In this document: positions 1 to 11,469 of the stretch, one piece after another
How positions within the stretch are numbered: position 1 is the first letter of the stretch
How the letters are laid out: every line of letters starts with the position of its first letter
Assembly: GCA_014773175.1 (NCBI GenBank)
Contig: VXCM01004967.1
Location: 56,390 to 120,389 of the forward strand
Direction: 5' to 3'
Source of the DNA: Lucifuga dentata
Taxonomy: Eukaryota > Chordata > Actinopteri > Ophidiiformes > Bythitidae
DNA length: 64,000 nt
Position numbers and translations under genes: made by a program
Notes under the pieces: model-generated
Told to the model about the DNA's origin: nothing
What the model saw: the letters and a program-made list of their open reading frames with translations, nothing else
Database searches by the model: none

Positions 1-35
1 TTTTCTGTACTTCTTCAGCACCGGCATACTCCACA

Positions 36-38
<3 letters not shown>

Positions 39-80
<42 letters not shown>

Positions 81-235
81 AACTCTACCACACTATAAAC
101 CTGTTATAGAAACACACAACACTCGAATACTAATGAAAGGCTCAAAAGACTCTGATGGGAGTGCCAGCTCAATCGAATTTCATTTACATGCACGTGCACA
201 TGGGCGTAATTTACCTAGACTCAGCGAAATGCAGT

Positions 236-294
<59 letters not shown>
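39..294. repeat. (AC)n microsatellites, two blocks
   Basis: Two pure AC runs at about 39-78 and 238-294, separated by ordinary sequence. The second produces an artefactual Thr-His open frame. Confidence 0.97.
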
Positions 295-296
<2 letters not shown>

Positions 297-558
297 TAAA
301 ATCACATTCTCTGCTGTACTGTTAACTCAATCTTAATTGACCCCCAGATCACACAGACACACACACATACACACACACACGGGCTCATGTGTGTGTGGGC
401 AGTGATTGGCACTCAGACAGAGCAAAGCTGCCTAGGTGGAGTTTGTATGTTCTCTTTGTAGTCTGATTTCCTCCCACATGATAAAGAGGTGAAAAATTAC
501 AAAAAAATTTATTAAAAACAAAGTTCTATCTATATAGATTCATTTTTGTTTACGATTG
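295..558. other. No gene; unremarkable sequence
   Basis: Short AC/GT patches around 350-400, then AT-rich sequence leading into the family A copy. No coding or RNA signal seen. Confidence 0.6.
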
Positions 559-1154
559 TTAAAGGACCATACCACCCATTTTATGTGTTTGAGCCTAATA
601 TATTAAATTTTCATACATGTAACATTACTGACAATCATTTCCCAAAGCATACTACTGGAACGGTAAATTAAAAATGTTTTTCCTACCTTCCAGACCATCA
701 TTGGTTTCAGTTCATTCTGGTACGCTATTAAAATCAACTTGTTGATACTTGAAACATTCTTGGAATAGGTAATCCATTATTGCGAACAAGACATGTATTC
801 AGGTATTCTTATTTAGAAGTTTTGTAATTTTAGTGTTTAAGCTTGATAAAAAGTGTGGAGTGAATGTATGTCTCCACCGGGGAATATAGTCCCAAAAGAA
901 GACCTGTGTTTATGGAAAAATTTAAAGGACTGTGAATTCATAAAGCTGTGGTAACTATTAGCAGATGAAACATTGATTTTTAAGGTGGGTGTATCACTTG
1001 AATATTTAATTTTGAAAGATTAAGAGATTTTGCAAAATATCAGAAAGCTGAAATACAGTTTTATCCTTAAAGAAATGATTGTCAGTAAGACAACGTATGA
1101 AAATTGAATATATATTTAGGCTCAAATATGAAAATGGTTGGTATAGTCCTTTAA
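559..1154 (+). mobile_element. Family A inverted-repeat element, copy 1 (full length)
   Basis: Starts TTAAAGGACCATACCACCCA and ends GGTATAGTCCTTTAA. The terminal 90-100 bases at each end are imperfect reverse complements, with 'TTTGAGCCTAAT' and 'TTACTGACAATCATTTC' recognisable in both arms. Internal landmarks shared by all copies are 'TTTTTCCTACCTTCCAGA', 'TTAAAATCAACTTGT', and 'GAATATAGTCCCA' followed by a GAAGA block. No open frame of note, so it is nonautonomous. TTAA lies at both ends in the intact copies, either as part of the terminal repeat or as a 4-bp target duplication. Superfamily is not established. Confidence 0.85.
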
Positions 1155-1220
1155 GTGGTACTAAAGTCAACAAGACTTTCCAGTTCTAGTTTGATGTGTT
1201 TTTAAAGACTCTGTTGTTCT

Positions 1221-1725
1221 CGGCCAAGGAGGTCATGTGATCATCAGTGTTTGTTTGGCATTTTGTTTGTTTGTTAGCGGGATATCTCAAAAAGTTGTGG
1301 ACGGATTTGGATGAAGTTTGAAAGACAGATAGATAATGTCAAGAGAAACAAGTCAATATTCAATAACTTTTGAACTGTAAGTGATAAAACCAAAATTCAT
1401 TGTTTCCCTGGATTTTTTGGATCTATCAACACCCAGTCATATAGGCCATGCCCATTTTCAAGCTTTTCTGCCATTTTGAATTTTTTCCAAAAGTCTTTTT
1501 TTTTTTTTTTTTTTTNTTTTTTTTTTTTTTTTTTATCTTCTCCTCCAATTTGACTCAATCACCACACAGTTCTGTATGTAGAATGTCTGGACCAAGCCAG
1601 AAAAAAGTTTTCCTTTTGCTTTTTTATATTCCTCGCCATTTTGCTACAATTGGTTGCCAAAATTGCAGCCCGCCAATAAAATCCTTGGTGGAGGTATGTG
1701 TTCTCTGAGTGTCTTCTTGTTACAA
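1221..1725. repeat. Interspersed teleost-type repeat with embedded poly-T and N
   Basis: Contains 'GTTTGTTTGTTAGCGGGATA', then 'GGACGGATTTGGATGAAGTT', and ends 'TTGGTGGAGGTATGTGTTCT'. I know this arrangement as a dispersed fish repeat, from memory and without a database check. A poly-T run with an N sits at 1496-1534. No open frame supports a protein. Superfamily not assigned. Confidence 0.45.
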
Positions 1726-2058
1726 CCAGCATCTTCTCTGTCTGAGAGATACATCATCATCTACAGGAGGAGAAGTGGAGCTTCATGTTATGTTCATGTA
1801 CAGTAATGCTGGAGTCACATCATCACCTTGAGTTTACAGTTTCTTGTTACATGTTACATGAATAACTAAGCTGGGATGGAAACAAATTCACACAATCCTG
1901 ATTTTGGTGTAAAAACACATTATGAATGTTTCCTGTTTAATCTAGACTCATTATAACAAATATTTTGTTGTTTTGAACCTGCCATAGAGGCAGAGAGATA
2001 GGAGGCTGTACATTTACCTAAACAAATATACTATTATTTCAGCAGAAAAACATAACCC

Positions 2059-2060
<2 letters not shown>
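1726..2060. other. No gene seen
   Basis: Single-copy-looking sequence without coding features. Confidence 0.5.
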
Positions 2061-2104
<44 letters not shown>

Positions 2105-2307
2105 AAGGNATTTCAGCAGAAAAACATAACCCTAACACACACACACACACACACACACACACTGAAGGGCTTGACCAACATGCAGCATACACCTCTCTCT
2201 CTCTCTCTCTCTTTCATTGTCATTGGTGGCTGATGCATCTCGTCCCTCTTAACAGATTCATTTGAAGTCTGCTCCAGTCAGATGGTGTGTGTGTGTGTGT
2301 GTGTGTG
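2061..2307. repeat. (AC)n with assembly duplication, plus (CT)n and (TG)n
   Basis: AC runs at 2061-2102 and 2135-2162 are separated by an N at 2109 and a repeated leader ('TTTCAGCAGAAAAACATAAC' occurs on both sides). A CT run lies at about 2194-2213 and a TG run at about 2286-2307. Confidence 0.9.
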
Positions 2308-2692
2308 AGACAGACACGTGAACCTCTGCTCATCAGCTGCTTCATAGTCACATGACTCCATCTAATTATCTTCCAATTTCAGCTGCTTTTCATCTCAACT
2401 CTTCAGGCCTGAGGAGGACAGAGTTCAGACAGTTTGGAATTCTCCTTAGATGAAATGTACATTTTTAAAATGAGCAAGATGTACTCCAGAATCCAAATTA
2501 AAAGAAGGATTCATTATGAAGAATGGTGTCCATCAGAGTTAAAACTGCTGGTGAATGAACACACCTAGGGTATGTGTTCAAAAATTCAAAATCAAAATTG
2601 CAGAATGAAGGAAAATCTTAGTCTTTTACCCTTACCCCCCTAAAAAAATTGAGATGAATTCTCCAAACTGTTTTATTTTCTAAAACTCTAAA

Positions 2693-2830
2693 CCTCCATT
2701 TACAAGTGACCCAATTCTGATTTTGTTTTCTCACGTGGCAGATATCAGATGTATATCTGCATTCTTCTACTGTCTGCATATCAGTGATGCAGCAGCGATC
2801 ATCACATGTCCAAGCTGCAACAAGTGTTCT
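2693..2830. repeat. Family D fragment (pairs with 63.24-63.56 kb)
   Basis: The block 'GACCCAATTCTGATTTTG' followed by 'CACGTGGCAGATATCAGATG' matches 'GACCCAATTCTGATTTTTTT' and neighbouring sequence near 63.4 kb. It looks like a nonautonomous DNA-element fragment. Ends are not defined. Confidence 0.4.
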
Positions 2831-2832
2831 CA

Positions 2833-3117
2833 TCCATCCATCCATCCATCCATCCTCACTATCTGCTTATCCCACAGGGTCATGGCAGGGCTGGAGCCTA
2901 TCCCAGCAGTGATTGGATGAGAGGCTGGACACACATATTTAGAGTTTCCAGATTCACCAAATCCACATTCCTGGGAGGTGGGAAGAAACCGGAGCAGCCA
3001 GAGGAAAACCACAGATAACATATAAACTCTGTACACGAAGGCCCCAGCCCCATTTGAACCCAGGACCTTGTTGTAAGGCAGCAGTGCTACGCACCAAGCC
3101 ACTGTGCCACCCTGCTC
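2833..3117 (-). mobile_element. tRNA-headed SINE-like element with GGAT tail
   Basis: Read on the minus strand it begins with a tRNA-like head: 'GGCACAGTGGCTTGGTGCGT' resembles an A box and 'CCTGGGTTCAAATGG' a B box. A body with 'GGCTCCAGCCCTGCCATGA' follows, then 'GGGATAAGCAGATAGTGAGG' and a (GGAT)n tail. This layout (tRNA head, body, GGAT repeat tail) is common in fish SINEs mobilised by LINEs with similar tails. The two box sequences are visible. The family name and the partner LINE are not established. No clear target duplication was found. Confidence 0.6.
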
Positions 3118-3177
3118 CTCTTCTTCACCTTCAAATATAATTAAGTCTTTGTGGACCTTAAAGATGCTTCAGAAAGC

Positions 3178-3203
3178 AAAAAAAAAAAAAAAAAAAAAAA
3201 AAC
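3178..3203. repeat. Poly-A run
   Basis: Uninterrupted A run of about 25 bases. It may be the tail of an unrecognised retroposed fragment. Confidence 0.8.
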
Positions 3204-3840
3204 ATGGCTTCAAGAGCTGTAGTGTAAATATTGCTAATTCCCTGTAAAATGTAGTAGAGGAAAAGTAGAATTATATAAAAACATGGAAATACTCAAGCAC
3301 AAGTGCTATAAATTGTACTTGAGCAGTACTTTAATAAATGTACTTAGTTACTTTCCTCCTCTGTTAAACCCAGACAGACTCTGCCATATCTTTGGTCGTG
3401 ACTCCAAACGGTGGTCCTCAGTCACACCGTGAGACCGGTTCAAAGACAGACGATTTACTACCAAACATAGCTTGGGATAAAAATTAATTTATGATGACAA
3501 TCCCACATGACTGCTGCTATGATTTACGTCTACTAACCAACCAATAGAAACGCAGCATGACACGAGGTGCTGGTCAAAATGACACTGTTAGCGCCATTTT
3601 GAATAATATTTTGGGGGAAATAAACCAAAAACAAACACCCCATCTGAAGAGATGGAGGCAAAATGTGTGAAATGGAATTAGACACAACAATGAAGAAAGT
3701 TTTGTTGAATTGTGGCAGCAAAAGTGTGTTTGTATGACATCTCCTCCATGACCGCTCGTAGATGGATGTGGCACGAAGAGAAGTAACAGAGGAATTGCAG
3801 CTCCTGGGCGAGTAGCAACCCTCTCTTCCTCCTCCTCCCC
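3204..3840. other. No gene seen
   Basis: Mixed sequence. The open frames on the minus strand here (3533-3964) are rich in Arg/Gly/Glu from GA-type runs and show no domain. Confidence 0.5.
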
Positions 3841-4658
3841 CTCTTCTTCTTCTTTGGAGTTTTTTTGATGTGCAGAAGCCAAGGTTTGCTTCTTGTTTCA
3901 CTTCATTATTTTCCACAAGAGCAGTGCAGATGGATGACGCATGCTGATGACGTTCTACTTGCATGTTGTCTTTCGACTTGCATCATAGTCTACGATTCAG
4001 CAGGAGTTAGCATCCTACAGTCTACATCAAACTTGATGTTGAGTAACAACACACTCCTCCTCCTCCTCCTCCTCNTCCTCCTCCTCCTCCTCCTCTTCGT
4101 CTTTGGAGGTTTTTTTTTAATACACAGAAGGTTTACTTCTCTACTCCATAACTCTGGAACAAACTTCCAGAAGATCTCAGGTTTGCTCTAAACTCTTTCA
4201 AAACCAGGCTTAAAACTTTTCTTTTTAGCACTTATTTACTTAAGCCAAATTAAATATCTGCACTGAAATTCAATCTGAGGCCAATTAATTTCACTCTGTA
4301 ACTGCATTATAGATTATTTTATTTGATTTTACCTTTTTTTTTTTTTTTTTNTTTTTTTTTTTTTTTAGTTTTTTTTCCTATTTTACTCGGTTTTTGAATG
4401 CTGCTTTATTTTGTTCTTACTGACTTTTAAATGTTTTAATGCATTTTGTTTGTGTAAAGCACTTTGAATTGCCTTTGTGTTTGAATGGTGTTACAGAAAT
4501 AAGTTTGCCTTGCCTGCTTGTTTAGCTTCATTATTTTCCACAAGAAGCTCACTAATGACGTTCTTGCTTGCATGTTGTCTTTTGACTTGCATCATAGTCT
4601 ACGATTCAGCAGGAATTATCATCCTACAGTCTACATACATCAAAACTTGATGTCACAC
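3841..4658. repeat. Tandem duplication; second copy split by a LINE 3' end
   Basis: Copy 1 spans 3841-4038. Copy 2 starts at about 4090 and is cut at about 4140, then resumes at about 4516 and runs to 4658. Shared blocks include 'TTCATTATTTTCCACAAGA' and 'CATCATAGTCTACGATTCAG'. A (CTC)n run containing an N lies between the copies (about 4055-4096). The interruption is the LINE fragment listed separately. Confidence 0.7.
4141..4515 (+). mobile_element. LINE C-terminal codons plus 3' UTR (fragment)
   Basis: The first about 90 bases translate to a typical LINE ORF2 tail (LWNKLPEDLRFALNSF followed by KTRLKTFLFSTY). Then comes an untranslated region with a poly-T block containing an N (about 4333-4366) and the terminal motif 'AAAGCACTTTGAATTGCC'. 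The 5' part of the element is missing, as expected from incomplete reverse transcription. Clade uncertain. Confidence 0.6.
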
Positions 4659-5130
4659 ACAAGTTTATTAGCGCCGTGCTGCACAGCGTAAAGGCCTTAT
4701 AAGTTATAACTTTTGCCTTCTCTTTGCTCCAAGGATTTTATTAATTGATAGTAAACTGACTGAATATTCACTGGTTTATTGCTACATATTGGTTACACAT
4801 ATAAGTATTTGTATATTTCCATACTGTATTGTAGGCTATGTGTTTGGTTTTATTGTTCACCCCGCTTACTTGTATAAGTGTTTATATTGCCTCATTTGCA
4901 TTTTAATGACGTATTTTTAAGACAGATATTTTTCCCGAATGTCGTATATGTATTTCTGTAAAAGCACATCCAGGGACAAGCATCGCAAATTAGCCTCGGC
5001 TAAAAATGCTACGATTATTATCATTCGTTTATTCTGCAAATGATCTATGTACCTGCATCAGTCCAGATCCAAGCATACATGTAAATAAATAACTGAGATT
5101 GCTGTGATCTCACGGTCAGTAGGAGCCTTT
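4659..5130. other. No gene seen
   Basis: AT-rich, single-copy-looking sequence. Confidence 0.5.
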
Positions 5131-5163
5131 ACACACACACATGCACGCACGCACGCACGCACG

Positions 5164-5197
<34 letters not shown>

Positions 5198-5320
5198 ACA
5201 CCGTGCAGCCTAGGCATTCATCATTATAACAGAATTATTTGCATAATGCTTATACTGCAGCTTCACTGTCATCAGTTTATCACCCACCCACGCACACACG
5301 CACACACACGCACCAAACTG
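5131..5320. repeat. (AC)n/(GCAC)n/(GA)n microsatellite cluster
   Basis: AC, then ACGC, then AC, then GA runs at 5131-5198, and a degenerate AC patch at 5280-5315. Confidence 0.9.
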
Positions 5321-5868
5321 AGGCTGGATCTGAGTCTAATTAGACCCAAATAAACAAATGAAAACAGCAAACAGAGCTGACGGGACGCTGATGGAGCTCA
5401 TCCTGATGAACGTTTGTATTTTAAGATATTCTCTTTATAATTCCTCAGCATGTGGTGAGTTTAAGCAAACAGAGGAAAATGTGTCACAGAAAGAAGATAA
5501 AGGAAACTTCACACATGAAATCAAAGCACAAGTGGTTCACGTTGACAGGAAGAAGACACGTTTACGAAACACACTCATCGTTTCTGGTTCACAGAGATAC
5601 TTTAACAGTGACGCAAGAAAATATAATCCTGACTTCATTCGACAAAACTTCTTGATGTTTTTACTCAAAAATGTAGAAATGAAAAAATTGAAAATATTTT
5701 TTTTTAATCCTCTAGATTGTAGAAAAGTCTATTTTTTTATTTTAAAAAATTCACTTCAATCTCTCAAAAGAAATGGAGGAAAAAAGTTTAAATAATTAAA
5801 GCTGCCATCTAAATAATGAGAAAAAAAAAGTTTTAGAAAAGTTTTTTTTTTTTTTTATTTTGCAGTAT
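5321..5868. other. No gene supported; open frame of 145 codons without domain
   Basis: An open frame at 5358-5795 (+) exists, but its second half is Lys/Phe/Asn-rich from AT-rich DNA. I see no motif, signal peptide or family resemblance, so I treat it as chance. Confidence 0.5.
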
Positions 5869-6494
5869 TTAAAGCACCATACCCCATTTTGTATGTTTTA
5901 GCTTAATATTCAATTTTCATACTTGCAATGTTACTTATAATCATTTCCCAAAGCATGCTACTGGAATGGTGAATTAAAAATGTTTTTCCTACCTTCCAGG
6001 CTGCTATTGGTTCATTCTGGTACACTATTAAAATCAAGTTGTTGATACTTGAAACGTTCTTGGGATAGGTAATCCATCATCAGAACAAGACGTGTATTCA
6101 GGTTTTTTCCAAGTTTTGTAATTTTAGCTTTTAAGCACAATAAAAAGTGTGGAGTGAATGTATGTCTCCACCAGGGAATATAGTCCCAAAAGAAGACCTG
6201 TGTTTATTGAAAAATTTAAATGACCCTGACTTCATAAGGGTTATTATATATATATTATATTATATTATATTATATTATATTATTATTATTATTATATTAG
6301 CAGGAGGAACATGGATTTTTAAGGTGGGTGTATCGCTTGAATATTTGACTTTGAAAGATTAAGAGATTTTGCAAAATATCAGGAAAGCTGAAATACGGTT
6401 TTATCCTTTGGGAAATGGTTGTCAGTAATGTAACATGTATGAAAATTGAATATAGTAGGCTCAAACATGCAAAATGGGTGGTATGGTCCTTTAA
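5869..6494 (+). mobile_element. Family A element, copy 2 (full length)
   Basis: Same orientation as copy 1. TTAA lies at both ends, with the variant start TTAAAGCACCATACC and the end GGTATGGTCCTTTAA. A (TATTA)n microsatellite (about 6241-6297) has expanded inside it. Confidence 0.85.
6241..6297. repeat. (TATTA)n / (ATT)n microsatellite
   Basis: Pure TATTA units grading into ATT, located inside family A copy 2. Confidence 0.9.
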
Positions 6495-6800
6495 GGAGAC
6501 AAACGAAAAACAAATTCAGCATAAAGCATAACTGGATTAATGATTTTAGGCTGCAGGGGTTAGGTGATGTTTTCTGATGTTGCTGTTGGCTCCCTGATTT
6601 TGTCTTTTTTTTTTCTTTCCTCTCCACGTTTCTGTTTTTCTCCCTCCAGGAAGCAGAAAAGGAGCATGAAGATATCAGCCTGTAACAACACGCTGCTGCT
6701 GCTGCTGCACACGCATTTCAGCTGATTGGCACCGCAGGCGTTCACACTGCAGCACACACAGGATGTTAATGCAACTGCAGCCCAGGGAGACGCATTTTAG

Positions 6801-6806
<6 letters not shown>

Positions 6807-6841
<35 letters not shown>
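6807..6841. repeat. (TG)n microsatellite
   Basis: Pure TG run. Confidence 0.95.
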
Positions 6842-6845
<4 letters not shown>

Positions 6846-6964
6846 CTGGTGGCAACTATTTAGCAACTGAGAATCATTAAAAAGTACACATCTGAGTGTG
6901 TGGTTTGTGCATTTCTAAAGTACTACAGGCTACATTTGTACATCTGCTAACCATGAACTCTCTC

Positions 6965-7645
6965 TATCTGTGTGTATGTGTGTGTGTTGGTGTGAGTGAG
7001 CATGTGTGTATATGATTACGTTTGAGAGCATGTGTATGTGTGCATAGGTAATGTTTGAGAATGTGTGTGCATGTGTGTGTGTATGGGAGTATGTGTGTAT
7101 ATGAGAGCATGTGTGCATATGTGTGAGTGTGACAGTGAGCATGTGTGTGTGTGTGTGTGTATGTGTGTAGGTGAGTGAGTATTTGTAAATATGATTGCGT
7201 TTGAGAGCATGTGTGTATGTGTGTGTGTGTGTAGGTGAGTAAGCATTTGTGTATATGATTGCGTTTGAGAGCATGTGTGAATGTGTGTGGGCGTGAGAGT
7301 GAGCATGTGTGTGTATGGGAGTGAGCATGTGTGTATATAATTGCGTTTGAGAGCATGTGTGCATATGCGTGTGTGTGTGCATGGATTGTGTTTGAGACTG
7401 TGTGCAAGTATATGAGTGTGTGCGCACGGGTGTGTGTATATGATAGTGTTTGAGAATGTGTGTGCATGTGTGTGTCGGTGTGAGACTGAACATGTGTGTG
7501 TGTATGTGAGTGAGCATGTGTGTATATGATTGCGTTTGAGAGCATGTGTTCATGTGCATGTATGTGTGTGTGTGTGTGTGTTTGTGTGTGTGTGTGCATG
7601 TGATTGTGTTTGTGTGTGTGATTGTGTGTGTGTGTGTGTTTGATA
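6965..7645. repeat. TG-rich minisatellite-like array
   Basis: About 680 bases of variant units built from 'GAGTGAGCATGTGTGTATAT', 'GATTGCGTTTGAGAGCATGT' and GT runs. The 'TTTGAGAGCATGTGT' block recurs at about 7021, 7200, 7265, 7346 and 7534, so spacing is irregular. Long His/Thr-rich open frames on the minus strand here are translation artefacts. Confidence 0.9.
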
Positions 7646-7980
7646 TTGGTCCATTTTAAAACCGATACTTTTCTTCCTGCCTCTCTCTGCCGCCCACTGA
7701 AACACAGCAGCCTGAGGGTTGCTGGTTTGAATCCCTGTGGAGGAAAAGTAAAGTAAACCTGCTAAAAGTGACAGATGCTCACATGTTTAAAACCACATGC
7801 TGGTTAAACCGTGTTTCACACTTCTGTTTTGTGTTCATGGAACAGGAGAAGCATCTTCATTCCTCTTTTTTTCCTTCTCTTCTTTTTTTTACCAGCTCTG
7901 TTTTCACATTTTCATCCTTCCTTTTCTGTTCCTCATTTTCCCTCAAACCACCTGTACTCATTCTTTCATTTACTCTGTCT
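7646..7980. other. No gene seen
   Basis: Contains a pyrimidine-rich patch (7860-8000). A 'GGTTTGAATCC' at about 7722 resembles a Pol III B box, but no A box or body was recognised. Confidence 0.45.
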
Positions 7981-8009
7981 TCTCTCAATCTTTCTATCAT
8001 TTCTTCATA

Positions 8010-8176
8010 CACAAACACACACACACACACACATGCTCTGACATGAAAATACACATGCGCACATGCTCTCACACGCAAATACACACACACACACACACAC
8101 ATACACATGCTCACACATACACATGCTCACACATACGCGTGCCACACAGGGACACTCACACACATAAACATATGCA

Positions 8177-8212
<36 letters not shown>

Positions 8213-8312
8213 TGTGCTTCCACACATGCTCACACATACACGTGCACACACAAGCACCCACACATATATACAGTATGCTTGCACACACCCACACAAACAA
8301 ACATATTTAAGC

Positions 8313-8365
<53 letters not shown>
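8010..8365. repeat. AC-rich degenerate array
   Basis: AC runs at about 8014-8032, 8079-8102, 8177-8210 and 8314-8363, separated by 'CACATGCTCACACATACAC'-type variants. Confidence 0.93.
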
Positions 8366-8440
8366 GACAGGGCCCTGGGGTGAAGGAGGCTGAATGTTCA
8401 GTCAAATAAGAAAACAAGGATGAGAGAGACTGTTTGACCT

Positions 8441-8532
8441 TCATCTCTCTCTCTCTTCTCTCTCCCCTCTCTGCCTCTCCTTTCTCTCTGTCTCTCTCTC
8501 TCTCTTTCTTTCTCTCTCTCTCTCTCTCTCAT
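8441..8532. repeat. (CT)n-rich tract
   Basis: Interrupted CT run of about 90 bases. Confidence 0.9.
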
Positions 8533-9149
8533 TCTGTCTCTGCTGCTTCATCATCTGTCTCAGTCTAAGCTGTATTTAAAAAAAAAACAAAAAACTGTAA
8601 AGCCAAACAGACTAAAACACATAAAGAGGAGATGATGTGCTCTGCAGATGTTCTTCAACTGTACAGAAATCCTCGTCTCCTCCGTACGTTCAGCTAGCAA
8701 ACACAAACTAACGTCTGAATAAGTGATGGCGGTGACAGCGGCCATGATGTTTGGAGAATACTAAAAAATACCAAATATCAAAAAGAAATTGCCCAAAATT
8801 TACAGGAAGCCACACTCATGATCACCAGCGTCTGAAGGATGACATAGATTTCATATGTTCACGTGGCTTCAAAAGGTGTGTTAATACACACATGGTTTCA
8901 TCCGATTGAATAGATGAAGTTGTTTGTTTCGTCGAGTAAATGATTTGGTTCTATGTTACACAGCTCCCCATGCAGGAAAAAAAACACTTCCTGTTTTGAT
9001 TTCTTAACCCCACCCCCAAACATTTCTGACCAATGAGCAGAGCAGGTGTTTTCACATGGCTTTGGATATATTTGGAAAAGTTTTCTTCAGCGTGTCGCAC
9101 CGAAGAAAACCTCCAACTGAAACGCAGGAGAAACACGAAGAGAGGCAGA
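8533..9149. other. No gene seen
   Basis: Single-copy-looking sequence. No domain in any frame. Confidence 0.5.
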
Positions 9150-9155
9150 CACACA

Positions 9156-9207
<52 letters not shown>
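9150..9207. repeat. (AC)n-(AG)n compound microsatellite
   Basis: AC run followed directly by an AG run. Confidence 0.95.
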
Positions 9208-9234
9208 AGGATTAGGTCTATAATATCCTTGTAT

Positions 9235-9822
9235 TTAAAGGACCATACCAGTGACTTTGCATGTTTAAGCCAAATAAATACTGCCCACAGAAATGTTACG
9301 TTACTGACAAATATTTTCCAAATCATAAAACCGTATTTCACATTTCCTGTTATTTGCCAAATTCCCAAATCTTTCAAGATCAAATGTTGAATTAAAATTC
9401 AACATTTCACCCGCTAACACATATGTACAAATGTAGAAGGAGCTGTCATTTTAAATTTCTCAGTAAAAGCCGTCTTCTGCTGGGACTATATTCTCTGGCG
9501 GAGGCATACATTTTCTTCTGTGCAGCTCCGTGTTGGAAAGTTAAAGTAAAAAATAACATCTGACAAAAAAATCTAACAGACATTGTGTTCAATGTGATGG
9601 ATTACGTATCTCAAGCATATTTCAAGTATCAACAAGTTGATTTCAATCACGTACTGGAATGAACTGAAACCAATGGCGGTCTGGAAGGTAGGAAAAACAA
9701 TTCTAAATGAAAACAATTCACTGCAGTCATATGTTTTGGGAAACAGTTGTCAATAACATAACGTGTATGCGTGTTGGATATATTGGGCTCAAACATGCAA
9801 AATCACCTGTATTGTCCTTTAA
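9235..9822 (-). mobile_element. Family A element, copy 3 (full length, reversed)
   Basis: TTAA at both ends (TTAAAGGACCATACCAGTGA at the left, TGTATTGTCCTTTAA at the right). Internal landmarks appear in reverse order and complement: 'GGGACTATATTC', then 'CTGGAAGGTAGGAAAAACA'. Divergent from copy 1 but alignable throughout. Confidence 0.85.
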
Positions 9823-9884
9823 CTAAATGACAGACTAAATACTGTGATGATGAAATTGGAGGAAAAAAATCATCATACACTCTG

Positions 9885-10180
9885 ACACACACACACACAC
9901 ACACACACTGATTATGCATGCCTACTCACTCGTGTAAATATTTATAAATCCTGCTTATTTGCCAAAATTCAAATGGAGGTACAGTAAAGGCGTACAGTAG
10001 CTGCACGGCTTCAGAAGGACATAAGAGGACACACGGAGAGAGAAAGAAAAGAGAAATGGGAGGAAGAGAAAGGAAAGAGGGAAGGAAAGGAGAAAAAGTG
10101 ACGTGAGAGGAGGAGAAGCTGACAGCAGATGAAGAAAGGGTAGATACAGGAAGTAAAGAAGAGAAAAACTGTCACTTTCT
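9885..10180. repeat. (AC)n run and purine-rich tract
   Basis: AC at about 9885-9908, and a GA/GGA-rich patch at about 10030-10180. Confidence 0.8.
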
Positions 10181-10447
10181 CTGCTGATGTCATTTGACGT
10201 TACTGGCCTTGCAAATTTTTGAAGGTCTTGCAACTTGCAAAATGTGTCGCATTATTATTTTTTGACGACTGCACAGCTGACGCTTCCTACTTAACGTGGA
10301 GGATAAATTGGCTCTTCGACTGGCAGAAGACAATTTGCCACAACACACACTCTGCTTCCTACCTTTTACACGGCAATGAATCACATCTGTGATACTGACA
10401 GCAATAAAGTGCCTATTGTCATTTCTAGTTCACCACTTAATATCTGC

Positions 10448-10565
10448 GGGGGGGGGNGGGGGGGGGGGAGAGAGAGAGAGTGCGTACATATGCCAGCATC
10501 TTCTTCTAGTCTGATCATTTTATAGCGCCCTTATACAGCCTAATAAATTTAGACACATTAATATC

Positions 10566-10602
<37 letters not shown>

Positions 10603-10622
10603 NATTTAGACACATTAATATC

Positions 10623-10660
<38 letters not shown>
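10448..10660. repeat. Poly-G/(GA)n and duplicated (TG)n runs with Ns
   Basis: Poly-G with an N at 10457, then GA. The block 'TTTAGACACATTAATATCTT' followed by TG is present twice, on either side of the N at 10603. Confidence 0.9.
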
Positions 10661-10779
10661 GTGCATATGTACGAGGTACATATACTGTACTTTGTGGCAT
10701 GTAACATGAGTGCAATTTTTTTTGTTGTCTTTTTTATTCTCTACGTCTGTCCAATCACATTTGACCTTGTACAGATGCA

Positions 10780-10808
10780 GCTCCTCTCTCTCTCTCTCTC
10801 TCTCTCTC

Positions 10809-10844
<36 letters not shown>

Positions 10845-10865
10845 NTCTCTCTCTCTCTCTCTCTC

Positions 10866-10903
<38 letters not shown>
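10780..10903. repeat. (CT)n-(TG)n compound repeat, duplicated around an N
   Basis: CT run, TTTG, then a TG run, repeated on both sides of the N at about 10845. Confidence 0.9.
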
Positions 10904-10906
<3 letters not shown>

Positions 10907-11031
10907 TACAGACCAATAAAGCAGTAGGTTGCAGTTAGTATAACAGTTTATATTTACAACAGCAGAACTGTTTTACTTCGTTCACAATAAGGATTTTACT
11001 GCATAACTTCATTAGAGGAGACCTAGGGCAC

Positions 11032-11032
<1 letters not shown>

Positions 11033-11077
<45 letters not shown>

Positions 11078-11468
11078 AAGCTTGATACTGACTTTAATAC
11101 TTCAACACTTAATTATAATGGCCCTATGTGTCTATTAGTGTATGCATTTATAAATGTTTACATGTGTGTGTGTGTGTTTATATAATGATAGATAGTGGCA
11201 ATTTATCCTCCACATCTTAAACAAGATGTGTTATTTATCTCTACCATTTAAAAAAAATAACCCACACAAACACACACACACACATCAGGATTGTAATATT
11301 TTGTATCAGACACACATAGATACAACATGCACACGCACACAGGCAAACATCCACCTAGACAGATGTCAGTTTAGACTCTTACACTTCATATCTGTCATAG
11401 ACACAAACATAGACACCCCCTCCACCCCCCAACACACACACACACACACACAGACACACACACACACT
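11033..11468. repeat. Scattered (TG)n and (AC)n runs
   Basis: TG at about 11033-11074 and 11162-11177, AC at about 11264-11285, and AC at about 11429-11468. Confidence 0.9.
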
Positions 11469-11469
11469 C

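Noticed and set aside
5358..5795. 145-codon frame
   Set aside because: No motif. The second half is Lys/Phe/Asn from AT-rich DNA, with no splice or conservation evidence available.
6930..7599. Open frames of 209 and 211 codons, His/Thr-rich, minus strand
   Set aside because: They are translations of the TG-rich array in several frames at once. No domain, and all frames look equally open.
7715..7740. Possible tRNA/SINE B box GGTTTGAATCC
   Set aside because: No A box at the right distance and no recognisable body.
7797..8393. 198-codon open frame on the plus strand
   Set aside because: First part is a pyrimidine patch, the rest AC repeat. Compositional artefact.
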